Assembly: GCA_044230315.1 (NCBI GenBank)
Contig: JBGARJ010000013.1
Span: 71,862-135,861 of the forward strand
DNA: 64,000 bases
From: M3007 sp044230315
Lineage (GTDB): Bacteria > Bacteroidota > Bacteroidia > Chitinophagales > Saprospiraceae
Direction of reading: 5' to 3'
A program made the position numbers and the translations under genes. The notes beneath the pieces were generated by a model. That model did not search any database, was not told where the DNA came from, and saw only the letters and a program-made list of their open reading frames with translations. This document shows positions 39,309 to 47,214 of this stretch, one piece after another; within the stretch, counting starts at the first letter, position 1; the number at the start of each line of letters is the position of its first letter.

Positions 39309-40655
39309 TCAAAAGGATTGGACAAATTCGCGGTACAGCGTTTGCCAGGGGGCCCAAAAGTACGTGTTCCAGGAAGAGTTATGCCACAGCAGCACGAATT
39401 CGCCCCCGTGCCGGACCACCTGCCGGCGCAGGTCCCGGAGCCGGTCCCAGGCTTCTTCGGGCTGGTAGTTCCGGTATTGCGCCAGGGTAACATCCATAGC
39501 CAGCAGCGGTTTTTCCCGCAGGCGGAGCACTTGGCGGGTTTGAAACTGGAAAACGGGAAAGGAATTGCAAATGCCGCAGCGGAACCCTTCGGCCTCGGGG
39601 TAACCGAGCGTGCTGTCCCATTCCATGCCGGCATCCTCCCAACGCTGCCAGGTATCCGGCGCCGAAAAACACAGGTAATGCTGCCGCCCCGTGCGCACCG
39701 GTTGGGGGCTGGCGGCCTGCACGCTGGACAGTTCCCGTTGAAACAACGCCGGATCGGCAAATGCTTCACGGGAAGGGTGAAAACCGATGAGATGGCCCCG
39801 CCGGTGAATTTTTTGGATTAAATCCCGGACGTAGGGGTGGGTAAGGGCATAAGGACAATCCGTGCCTTTGTCCCGGTCGCCCAGGAAATTAAAGTGCGAA
39901 ACCAGCCCTTTCTCCCCTGCCAAATCCATCCAGGTGTCGAACACATCAAACGGGTCCTGCCGCCGGAAGAAATGCCGGCGCAGCCACCAGGCGGTTTCGC
40001 GGACCTTGTGCCGTTGAACCAAACTACCGCCCAATGTCCGCAACCGGTCCGCGGCCGACCACCATAAGCGCGGATGGTCTACGTCGTGCGACAGGTGCAA
40101 CTGCGCGACCCGGTCGGCGTGCGGTTGGCGCCAGCCCAGCCGTTCGAGCAGTTGTCCGATCAATTCGGCGTATTCGTTGACCACAGGCCGGTCGAGAAAA
40201 CCCGCCCGAAAGGCCAGGGATGCCGTAGCCGGAAACCGCCCGTATGCATCGCGGTCGGGCAGCGCCGACTCTTCCCACCGCGTCAGCATAAAAAAAGCGG
40301 CAGCAAAAAAATCGATGCCGCAGGTGATTTCGGTATCGCTTATGCTAAAACGCCCGTTCCCAAACAAACAAATGACGTCGTCATCAGGGCTGAACGGGTG
40401 TCTAATGCGTTGTGTGGCGCGCGGCACGAAGGTGGGAAGTGCATAGGTTTGGCCTTCAGCCAGTTGGCCAAAGAAATGATCTTCGATGGTCAGGCTGGCC
40501 CCGCCCGGAAGCAACAGCCGCGGATGCTGCAGCCCAGCCACCGCTTCGATCTGGTATGGAATGCCCAATAGCTCGCCCAGGAGCACCGTACAGACATACG
40601 ATCGTTCGGCCAAAAAAGCAGGAGGAAGCTGGACGGATATCATGCCGGGGTGCAT
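39309..40655 (-). CDS. polysaccharide deacetylase family protein
   Basis: A 448-residue protein with a NodB-like fold. LHLSHDVDHPRLWW (about residue 165) carries the Asp-Asp-type metal motif, and RGHLIGFHPSREAF and EFVLLWHNSSWN look like the later catalytic histidine regions. An N-terminal domain of about 150 residues precedes it, as in many Bacteroidota members. It may N-deacetylate a glycan; its position next to the Wzi-like gene suggests the capsule. The ATG at 40655 overlaps the lhgO stop (TAATG); an ATG four codons later is possible. Confidence 0.8.
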   Translation of the reverse strand: MHPGMISVQLPPAFLAERSYVCTVLLGELLGIPYQIEAVAGLQHPRLLLPGGASLTIEDHFFGQLAEGQTYALPTFVPRATQRIRHPFSPDDDVICLFGNGRFSISDTEITCGIDFFAAAFFMLTRWEESALPDRDAYGRFPATASLAFRAGFLDRPVVNEYAELIGQLLERLGWRQPHADRVAQLHLSHDVDHPRLWWSAADRLRTLGGSLVQRHKVRETAWWLRRHFFRRQDPFDVFDTWMDLAGEKGLVSHFNFLGDRDKGTDCPYALTHPYVRDLIQKIHRRGHLIGFHPSREAFADPALFQRELSSVQAASPQPVRTGRQHYLCFSAPDTWQRWEDAGMEWDSTLGYPEAEGFRCGICNSFPVFQFQTRQVLRLREKPLLAMDVTLAQYRNYQPEEAWDRLRDLRRQVVRHGGEFVLLWHNSSWNTYFWAPWQTLYREFVQSF

Positions 40656-41851
40656 TATAATTGCTGAAGCGCGCGCTGTGCGACGGCAGCGCCGATGGCG
40701 AGCGAGGCCGTCGCTGCCGGACTCGGGGCGTTGCAAACGTTGATCAGGTGCGGCTTTTCCAGGATCAGAAAGTCGTCGTGCAAGCGGCCGTCGGGCGTGC
40801 AGGCCATGGCGCGGACGCCGCTGCGACCGGGCACCACGTCGGCGGGTTGGATTTCCGGGACCAGGTGCTGCAAGGCCTTCACAAACAAATGCTTGGAGTA
40901 CGAGCGCCGCATTTCTGCCCAACCGTCGCGCCAATAACGGCGGGCCAGGCGCCGGAACCCGCGATAGGCCAGCGTTTCCAGTAGTTCGGTAAATTGAAAA
41001 TCACTGCGCGAATAGCCTTCGCGCCGGAATGCCAGCACCGCGTTGGGGCCCGCTTCGATGCCGCCGTGGATCATGCGGGTAAAATGGACGCCCAGAAACG
41101 GAAAGTCCGGGTTGGGCACCGGGTAGATCAGGTTGCGCACCAAATGTTCGCGTTCCGGCCGGAGTTCGTAGTATTCTCCCCGAAAGGGCAATATCTGTAC
41201 ATCCGGGTGCTGACCGGTAGCCGCGGCAATTTTATCGGAATACAACCCGGCGCAAGTGATCAGCAGTTGGGTGGAGAAGGCCTGATCTGCCGTCTCGACG
41301 GTGGTCTCGGCCAGCGTTTGTTGTACCCTGCGTGCTTGCTGTCCGGTGTGGATTTCACCGCCGGCGGCAACGATCAATTCGGCATACTTACGCGCGACGA
41401 GGCCGTAATCGGTGATGCCCGCCTGCGGCACCCACACGGCCTCCACAGCGCGTACATGCGGTTCGATTTCCCGCGCTTCGTCCGGGCCGATTTTGCGCAG
41501 GCCTTGCAGGCCGTTCTCTTGTCCCCGCCGGAAGATCTGATCGAGTTGCTGGCGTTCCTGTTCTTCGGCGGCTACGATAATCTTGCCGCATATTTCAAAG
41601 GGCAGCCCGTGTCGGTTGCAAAACCCGAGCAACAAATCGTATCCTTCCTTGCAATTGCGTGCCCGGAGACTGCCCGGGCGGTAGTAGATGCCGCTGTGGA
41701 TCACCCCGCTGTTCCGGCTGCTTTGGTGCCGGGCCACGGCGTCCTCTTTTTCCAGCACAGCCAGGCGCAGTCCCGGCCGTTTTTCCAAGATCTGCAACGC
41801 CGTTGCCAGGCCGACGATTCCTCCGCCGATGATGAGGGCGTCATATTTCAT
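40655..41851 (-). CDS. lhgO: L-2-hydroxyglutarate oxidase
   Basis: FAD-dependent enzyme that oxidises L-2-hydroxyglutarate to 2-oxoglutarate and feeds electrons to the respiratory chain, removing a side product of dehydrogenases. The 398 residues start MKYDALIIGGGIVGLATALQ (FAD loop). RHQSSRNSGVIHSGIYYRPGS is the family hallmark, and GVRAMACTPDG and the C-terminal NAPSPAATASLAIG complete the DAO-type fold. It is the first gene of a minus-strand operon and is translationally linked to the deacetylase gene, an unusual pairing. Confidence 0.93.
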   Translation of the reverse strand: MKYDALIIGGGIVGLATALQILEKRPGLRLAVLEKEDAVARHQSSRNSGVIHSGIYYRPGSLRARNCKEGYDLLLGFCNRHGLPFEICGKIIVAAEEQERQQLDQIFRRGQENGLQGLRKIGPDEAREIEPHVRAVEAVWVPQAGITDYGLVARKYAELIVAAGGEIHTGQQARRVQQTLAETTVETADQAFSTQLLITCAGLYSDKIAAATGQHPDVQILPFRGEYYELRPEREHLVRNLIYPVPNPDFPFLGVHFTRMIHGGIEAGPNAVLAFRREGYSRSDFQFTELLETLAYRGFRRLARRYWRDGWAEMRRSYSKHLFVKALQHLVPEIQPADVVPGRSGVRAMACTPDGRLHDDFLILEKPHLINVCNAPSPAATASLAIGAAVAQRALQQL

Positions 41852-41889
41852 GCGCTAACTGCGTATTTTTTGAATAACATACTTATGCG

Positions 41890-41923
41890 CAAAGGTATGC
41901 CGGACGGTCGGTGGTTTTCGAAA
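41890..41923 (-). promoter_or_regulatory. promoter upstream of lhgO
   Basis: The -7 element TACCTTTG (41890-41897, minus strand) is a perfect match to TAnnTTTG. About 21 bases further upstream, TTTTTCG (41917-41923) is a poor -33 candidate. The predicted transcript start is about 33 bases before the ATG at 41851. Confidence 0.42.
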
Positions 41924-42081
41924 AAGGCCGGATGAAAAGTCGGCGCCTGCTGCATTCCTGCACATTCGTTTCGGTCTTCCACCCCGGCCATTTGATAAAA
42001 ATACGGCCCTGTTTCCGCCGCAAAGCGAAACCTTTGTCCGGTACAATCTTTTTCCATGCCGGATAAATGGCCGGGGGCGTC

Positions 42082-42089
42082 TATCTTTG
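42082..42089 (+). promoter_or_regulatory. -7 promoter box of the TonB-dependent receptor gene
   Basis: TATCTTTG matches TAnnTTTG exactly and ends 21 bases before the ATG at 42111. No good TTTG is found at the -33 distance. It is divergent from the lhgO promoter, and the two share a gap of 259 bases with no other recognised element. Confidence 0.42.
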
Positions 42090-42110
42090 CCGCCTCCAAA
42101 CGAAATATTC

Positions 42111-44393
42111 ATGAGAAATTGTGCTTTACTCCTTGCGCTGGTATGTATTCCATTCCTGATGTCGGCTCAAAAAGCGGACAGGGGCACGGTGCGGGGAACC
42201 GTGTACGACAAAAGTTCAGCCCAGCCAGTGGCCTTTGCCACCGTACAGATTGAAGGCGCCTCCATGGGGGCAGCTACCGATATCAATGGTTTTTTCTCGA
42301 TTGCCAACATTCCGATAGGCGCCTATCAACTCAGGGTGACCTATCTGGGGTATAACGATTATACCGCCAAAATCAACATCGCCAAGGGCGAAATCGTGTA
42401 TCAGACGATTTACCTGGAGGAGAGCGGCACCAACCTGGACGAGGTGGTGATCAGCGGGAAAAAAGAACAGGCGAAAACGGAGGTACAGGTTTCGAAACTG
42501 ACGGTAACGCCAAAACAAATTCGGGCATTGCCGGCTACCGGCGGGCAGCCGGACATCGCGCAATACCTCACCGTGCTGCCGGGTGTTATTTTCACCGGCG
42601 ACCAGGGCGGGCAACTGTACATCCGCGGCGGGTCGCCCGTACAAAACCGGATTTTGCTCGACGGGATGACCATTTACAACCCCTTTCACAGCATCGGGTT
42701 TTTCTCCGTTTTTGAAACCGAACTCATCCGGAATGTGGACGTGCTCACCGGCGGCTTCAATGCCGATTACGGCGGCCGGATATCGGCTATCGTGGATGTT
42801 AAAACCCGGGAAGGCAACCGCAAACGCTTGTCGGGCCTTGTATCGGCCAGCCCGTTTCAAGCGAAAGCACTGATTGAGGGGCCAATCGTGCCCTTGAAGG
42901 AAGAAGGCGGAGCCAGTGTATCGTTTGTGCTCACCGGCAAAAAAGCGCTGATCGACCAAACCGCCAACACATTTTACAACTATGTGAACGATACGGCGGG
43001 TATTCCCTTTAATTACCGCGATTTGTACGGAAAAATCTCCCTCCTGGCCGGGAATGGCAGCAAACTCAATTTCTTCGGGTTTAATTACGACGACCGCGTG
43101 CATTACCCCATTACCGATTTCGGCTGGAAAAGCAGCGGCGGCGGGTTTGATTTTACCCTGATTCCCACCAACTCCAATACCATTGTAAGCGGTACGCTCA
43201 CGTATTCCAAATACGACTCCCACATCGAAGAGGCCGACCGGAAACCGCGCACAAGCGGGATCAACGGTTTTTACGCCGGGCTTAATTTTACCAACTTCGA
43301 CCGGAACAACGAACTGAAGTATGGCATTGAACTGAACGGTTTCCGGACCGATTTTTCCTATGTGAATTTCCTCGGGTATCCGTTCACCCAGTTTGAAAAT
43401 ACGACGGAGATCAGTTTTTACCTGCGTTGGAAACGGAAAATTGGCCCGCTGGTCATCGAGCCTGGCTTCCGTCTGCAATACTATCAATCCCTGAACGATG
43501 CCTCGCCCGAACCCCGCCTGGGTCTGAAATACAATATCACCGACAAGCTTCGGTTCAAGGCTGCTGGTGGACTGTATTCCCAAAATTTGTTGTCTACCGT
43601 CAACGAACGCGACATTGTAAATTTGTTTGTCGGGTTTTTGTCGGGCCCGGAAGAGCAATTCTTCAAACCCGGATCTACCACGGAGCGCGTCGACCACCGC
43701 CTGCAAAAAGCCATTCACGGCGTCACCGGCTTCGAGGTAGACATCACCAACAATTTTGAGGTCAATATCGAAGGGTACTACAAGGACTTTACCCAGTTGA
43801 TCGCCCTCAACCGGAATAAACTGGAACTCTCCGACCCGGATTACGTCACCGAAACCGGCAACGCGTACGGACTCGACGTTTCGCTGAAATGGGAAGCCCG
43901 GCGCTTTTATGTGTGGGGCGCCTACTCGCTCGGTTTTGTCAACCGGGACGACGGCCAGCAAACCTATCCGCCGGTTTTCGACCGCCGCCACAACCTCAAC
44001 CTGGTGACCACCTATCAGATGGGTAAAAAGAAATTGTGGGAATTGGGCGCCCGTTGGAATTTTGGCTCCGGGTTCCCATTTACCCGTACGCAAGGTTTTT
44101 TTACCACCTACAATTTCAACGATGGTATCGTCACCGATGTGTTGGGTGGCAACGGCGACCTCGGCATTGTATACGCCGACGAGCGGAACGGCGGCCGGCT
44201 GCCTTATTACCACCGCCTAGATATTTCGCTAAAGCGCACGATCGAGTTTTCCAAACACGGGAAAGTCGAGATCACCGCCTCCTGCACCAATGTGTACGAC
44301 CGGGAGAACATTTTTTACTTCGACCGCGTGCGTTACGACCGGGTAAACCAGTTGCCGATCCTGCCCAGCCTGAGCATGACCGCCCAATTCTGA
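42111..44393 (+). CDS. TonB-dependent receptor with carboxypeptidase-regulatory-like domain
   Basis: A 760-residue outer membrane receptor for energised uptake. A signal peptide (about 1-19, ending in MSAQ) is followed by a beta-sandwich domain (about 27-110, VRGTVYDKSSAQPVAFATVQ). A plug domain follows (QLYIRGGSPVQNRILLDGM near residue 170, then NADYGGRISAIVDV) and then a beta-barrel to the end, which finishes in SMTAQF with the terminal phenylalanine of outer membrane proteins. The ATG at 42111 gives the signal peptide. No SusD-like partner is next to it, so it is not a classic polysaccharide-utilisation pair. selD follows 41 bases later. The ligand is unknown. Confidence 0.92.
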   Translation: MRNCALLLALVCIPFLMSAQKADRGTVRGTVYDKSSAQPVAFATVQIEGASMGAATDINGFFSIANIPIGAYQLRVTYLGYNDYTAKINIAKGEIVYQTIYLEESGTNLDEVVISGKKEQAKTEVQVSKLTVTPKQIRALPATGGQPDIAQYLTVLPGVIFTGDQGGQLYIRGGSPVQNRILLDGMTIYNPFHSIGFFSVFETELIRNVDVLTGGFNADYGGRISAIVDVKTREGNRKRLSGLVSASPFQAKALIEGPIVPLKEEGGASVSFVLTGKKALIDQTANTFYNYVNDTAGIPFNYRDLYGKISLLAGNGSKLNFFGFNYDDRVHYPITDFGWKSSGGGFDFTLIPTNSNTIVSGTLTYSKYDSHIEEADRKPRTSGINGFYAGLNFTNFDRNNELKYGIELNGFRTDFSYVNFLGYPFTQFENTTEISFYLRWKRKIGPLVIEPGFRLQYYQSLNDASPEPRLGLKYNITDKLRFKAAGGLYSQNLLSTVNERDIVNLFVGFLSGPEEQFFKPGSTTERVDHRLQKAIHGVTGFEVDITNNFEVNIEGYYKDFTQLIALNRNKLELSDPDYVTETGNAYGLDVSLKWEARRFYVWGAYSLGFVNRDDGQQTYPPVFDRRHNLNLVTTYQMGKKKLWELGARWNFGSGFPFTRTQGFFTTYNFNDGIVTDVLGGNGDLGIVYADERNGGRLPYYHRLDISLKRTIEFSKHGKVEITASCTNVYDRENIFYFDRVRYDRVNQLPILPSLSMTAQF

Positions 44394-44434
44394 ACGCTCA
44401 AAAGACCCACAAATCCGCTATTCACCGCGAACGC

Positions 44435-45484
44435 ATGACCGAACCTGTTCCGACCTACAAACTAACCCAATACTCGCATGGCGCCGGGTGCGGATGTAAA
44501 ATTGCGCCTGCGGTGCTCGATAACATCCTGAAAACAAGCGCTCTGCCGCAACATTACCCCCAACTGCTCGTGGGCAACGAAGAACGCGATGATGCTGCGG
44601 TCTTTGACCTCGGCGACGGCACTGCCCTGGTCAGTACCACCGATTTCTTTATGCCGATCGTGGACGATCCGGAAGACTTCGGGCAGATTGCCTCCGTGAA
44701 TGCCATCAGCGACGTGTATGCCATGGGCGGAAAACCGCTGGTCGCCATAGCCGTGTTGGGCTGGCCGATCAACACCCTGCCCGCCGAAGTAGCGAACCTG
44801 GTGGTGGAAGGCAGCCGGAAAGCCTGTGCAGCAGCGGGTATCCCCCTGGCCGGCGGGCACAGCATCGACAGTCCCGAACCCATCTTCGGGTTGGCGGTGA
44901 CCGGCCGCGTAGCAATTGAACATTTGAAAAAAAACGGCGGCGCATCCCCCGGCGCCCAACTTTTCCTTACCAAACCACTTGGAGTCGGCATTCTGACCAC
45001 GGCACAGAAGAAAGCTGTGCTGAAGCCGGCGCACGCTCAAATTGCTCCCGACAGCATGAAGCGCCTCAACCGAGCCGGTGAGCGCTTTGGTCAATTGCCT
45101 TATGTGCAGGCCATGACCGATGTGACCGGTTTTGGCCTGCTCGGCCACTTGTCGGAAATGTGCGAAGCCAGCAATGCCAGCGCTGTGGTTCATTTTGAGC
45201 AAGTGCCAACGATCGACCGCGCGATCCTGGATGCGTACCTGCAACTCCAATGCATCCCCGGCGGCACCAACCGGAATTGGGAAAGTTACGGACACAAAAT
45301 TGCCGGCGCAGAGGGTGCAGCCCGGCATATCCTGGCCGATCCGCAAACCAGCGGCGGGTTGCTGGTCGCCGTGGCGCCCGGCGTTGAATCCGCCTTTCAA
45401 GCGGTCGCGCGGGAAGAAGGCCTTGACCTGGAACCATTCGGGTTCTTGATCGAGCGACAACCCATACTGATCACGGTGTTGTAG
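44435..45484 (+). CDS. selD: selenide, water dikinase
   Basis: Makes selenophosphate from selenide and ATP, the selenium donor for selenocysteine, selenouridine or a selenium-containing molybdenum hydroxylase. The 349 residues begin MTEPVPTYKLTQYSHGAGCGCK, with the catalytic cysteine in GAGCGCK (a cysteine, not selenocysteine). DDAAVFDLGDGTALVSTTDF, NAISDVYAMGG and MTDVTGFGLLGHLSEM are ATP-binding and family motifs. The ATG at 44435 was chosen; the open frame before it lies in the receptor gene. No selA, selB, selenouridine synthase or selenocysteine tRNA is visible in the window. Confidence 0.95.
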   Translation: MTEPVPTYKLTQYSHGAGCGCKIAPAVLDNILKTSALPQHYPQLLVGNEERDDAAVFDLGDGTALVSTTDFFMPIVDDPEDFGQIASVNAISDVYAMGGKPLVAIAVLGWPINTLPAEVANLVVEGSRKACAAAGIPLAGGHSIDSPEPIFGLAVTGRVAIEHLKKNGGASPGAQLFLTKPLGVGILTTAQKKAVLKPAHAQIAPDSMKRLNRAGERFGQLPYVQAMTDVTGFGLLGHLSEMCEASNASAVVHFEQVPTIDRAILDAYLQLQCIPGGTNRNWESYGHKIAGAEGAARHILADPQTSGGLLVAVAPGVESAFQAVAREEGLDLEPFGFLIERQPILITVL

Positions 45485-45551
45485 TCCGGGACGCGTATAA
45501 AAAAGGATGTCCCCTAAATGTCTTGGGTAGGTTGCCGTTGTGGATTATTTC

Positions 45552-45610
45552 ATTTTAGCACGAAAACACGGAGGCACGGAGCGTTTCACTCCGTGCCTCC
45601 GTGCTAAAAT
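45552..45610. terminator. strong hairpin between convergent selD and TlpA-like genes
   Basis: A perfect 15-bp stem (CACGGAGGCACGGAG at 45567-45581, complement at 45589-45603) with a 7-base loop. It is extended by ATTTTAG/CTAAAAT outer arms after an 8-base bulge. The genes on both sides converge on it, so a bidirectional terminator is likely. The CACGGAG unit is repeated inside the stem, resembling widespread intergenic repeat elements. Confidence 0.65.
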
Positions 45611-45643
45611 ACCGGCAGGTTCTTATGTGAATGTGCCGGACCT

Positions 45644-47086
45644 TTATTTCCCCTGTCTTTTCTTCTCTTCCTGGAAGTTCATCACGTCTTCCATTACTTT
45701 GATCAATTGCTCGGCGCCGATGCGCTTCATCAGGATTTCGTGCTTGCGATCGAGGATAAAGATCTGGGGTGTGGACTGCACATCGTATATCGTTTTGTAT
45801 TTGCTCTGCAAGTACGGATCGTAGGTGTTCAGGAACAGGTTGTCGCTAAATCCTTTTTCCTCCGCGCCTTTCCAGCAATCGGGCCCCTTATCGGTCACCG
45901 CCGTACATACTGCAAAGACTTTCACGCCGCGGTCTTTGAATTTTTCGGCAAACTCCACCATAAACGGCGCGGCTTTTTTGCAATGGCTGCAATCAGGGGC
46001 CCAGAAGAATAATACGGTGTAGTCGGCATCCACATCCCACAGGCTGACCGGTTGGTCATGGCGATCCTTGACCGTGATATTGGGGGCGATTTTACCGATC
46101 AGGATCGGCTCCAGGCGCCGGGCGTTGTCACAGATCTTGTCCAGATCTTCCTGTTTCACCCAGTTGGCCCCGCCGCTGCAGTAATATTTTTCGGCGAGGT
46201 GTACATAGCAGGCATCCATGCCCACCAGATTGGATTTGGCGTAGGTGTTCAGGAAGTAGATCAGGTAGAACTTATAGTTTTCGGGCGAGTCTTTCAGTTT
46301 GTTCAGGATGTAATCGAGGGCCAGGTTGATGCTGTCGGGGTGTTGGGGCACCACTTTGGTGATATAGGTATCGATCTTCGGGTGCAACACCGGACTGCGG
46401 AGCATACAGGGGTCGGTGATGTCGATATTGTCAAAAAAGTGGTCGCGGTACCAGTAGTATTTTTTCAGTTGGATGTCTTTTTCATCCGTCCCTTCAAATT
46501 CGGGGACTTCCGGATCGGATGAGCCTTTGACAATTTTCGCGGTAAGGGTATTGGCGTGTTTGTTGATCAGCGTGGCCTGATAGGCTTTGACCTGCTTGTC
46601 CAGTTCCAGACTTTGGCGTACCAATTCGAGCGAGTCCTTTTCGTTGCCTTCAACGCGGCCCATCTTAGCCTTGATGGTATCGGCTGCGACCCGCATTCTA
46701 TTCAGGTACTGGAGGTAGTCATAGAAGACTTCGTTGTCTTCCGAACCTTTGATCTTCATGTGCGTCACGGCGTCTTTAGCATCGGTGACGATCAAAAAAT
46801 CCTGGTCACTGTCCGGGATCAGGATTTGGATAAAGAGGTTGTCGGGTTTGAGTACGAGCAAATAAACGCCGCAAGGGAGCAGGGTATCGGCTTCGAATGT
46901 AAAGATGCCGTCGGGGCCGGCTTTTACGGTGTCCTTTACATATTGTTTGTCGCCATAATGGAACCCGAGAATGAGTTCGTTTTCCGAATAGTTATCGAGT
47001 CTGACCCGGATGTGGTAACCTTTCTGGGCGCTGGCTGTGGAAACGGAGAGCAACAGCCCGAGCAATAGCGTGATCAATCGAATCAT
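45644..47086 (-). CDS. TlpA-like thioredoxin-fold secreted protein
   Basis: A 480-residue exported protein. The ATG at 47086 gives a signal peptide (about residues 1-21, ending in TASAQ). The N-terminal part has a beta-rich segment like the DUF4369-type domain in Bacteroidota thiol proteins. The C-terminal thioredoxin domain (about 340-475) has the redox pair CSHC in FWAPDCSHCKKAAPF and a cis-proline in STPQIFIL. It may keep envelope proteins reduced or act in cytochrome maturation. The central helical part has no name I recognise. Confidence 0.82.
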   Translation of the reverse strand: MIRLITLLLGLLLSVSTASAQKGYHIRVRLDNYSENELILGFHYGDKQYVKDTVKAGPDGIFTFEADTLLPCGVYLLVLKPDNLFIQILIPDSDQDFLIVTDAKDAVTHMKIKGSEDNEVFYDYLQYLNRMRVAADTIKAKMGRVEGNEKDSLELVRQSLELDKQVKAYQATLINKHANTLTAKIVKGSSDPEVPEFEGTDEKDIQLKKYYWYRDHFFDNIDITDPCMLRSPVLHPKIDTYITKVVPQHPDSINLALDYILNKLKDSPENYKFYLIYFLNTYAKSNLVGMDACYVHLAEKYYCSGGANWVKQEDLDKICDNARRLEPILIGKIAPNITVKDRHDQPVSLWDVDADYTVLFFWAPDCSHCKKAAPFMVEFAEKFKDRGVKVFAVCTAVTDKGPDCWKGAEEKGFSDNLFLNTYDPYLQSKYKTIYDVQSTPQIFILDRKHEILMKRIGAEQLIKVMEDVMNFQEEKKRQGK

Positions 47087-47214
47087 GAGCGATGTAGTTT
47101 GAGTGTTGGCTGCAATGACGGGGCAAATATCCACAGTGCTGCCCGGAGCCGGGCGGCTTTTTGGAATTGTTAACAGTTCGGTGAGCAGGCGGCAGATGTG
47201 CGCCCCCGGGCGGG

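Noticed and set aside
42216..44213. 665-codon open frame on the minus strand opposite the TonB-dependent receptor gene
   Set aside because: No recognisable domain. The plus strand gives a complete receptor with signal peptide, plug and barrel.
47130..47165. CCCGG-rich hairpin with TTTTT between the sigma-54 activator and TlpA-like genes
   Set aside because: The T-run is on the plus strand while both flanking genes are on the minus strand, so it cannot terminate either of them in the usual way.
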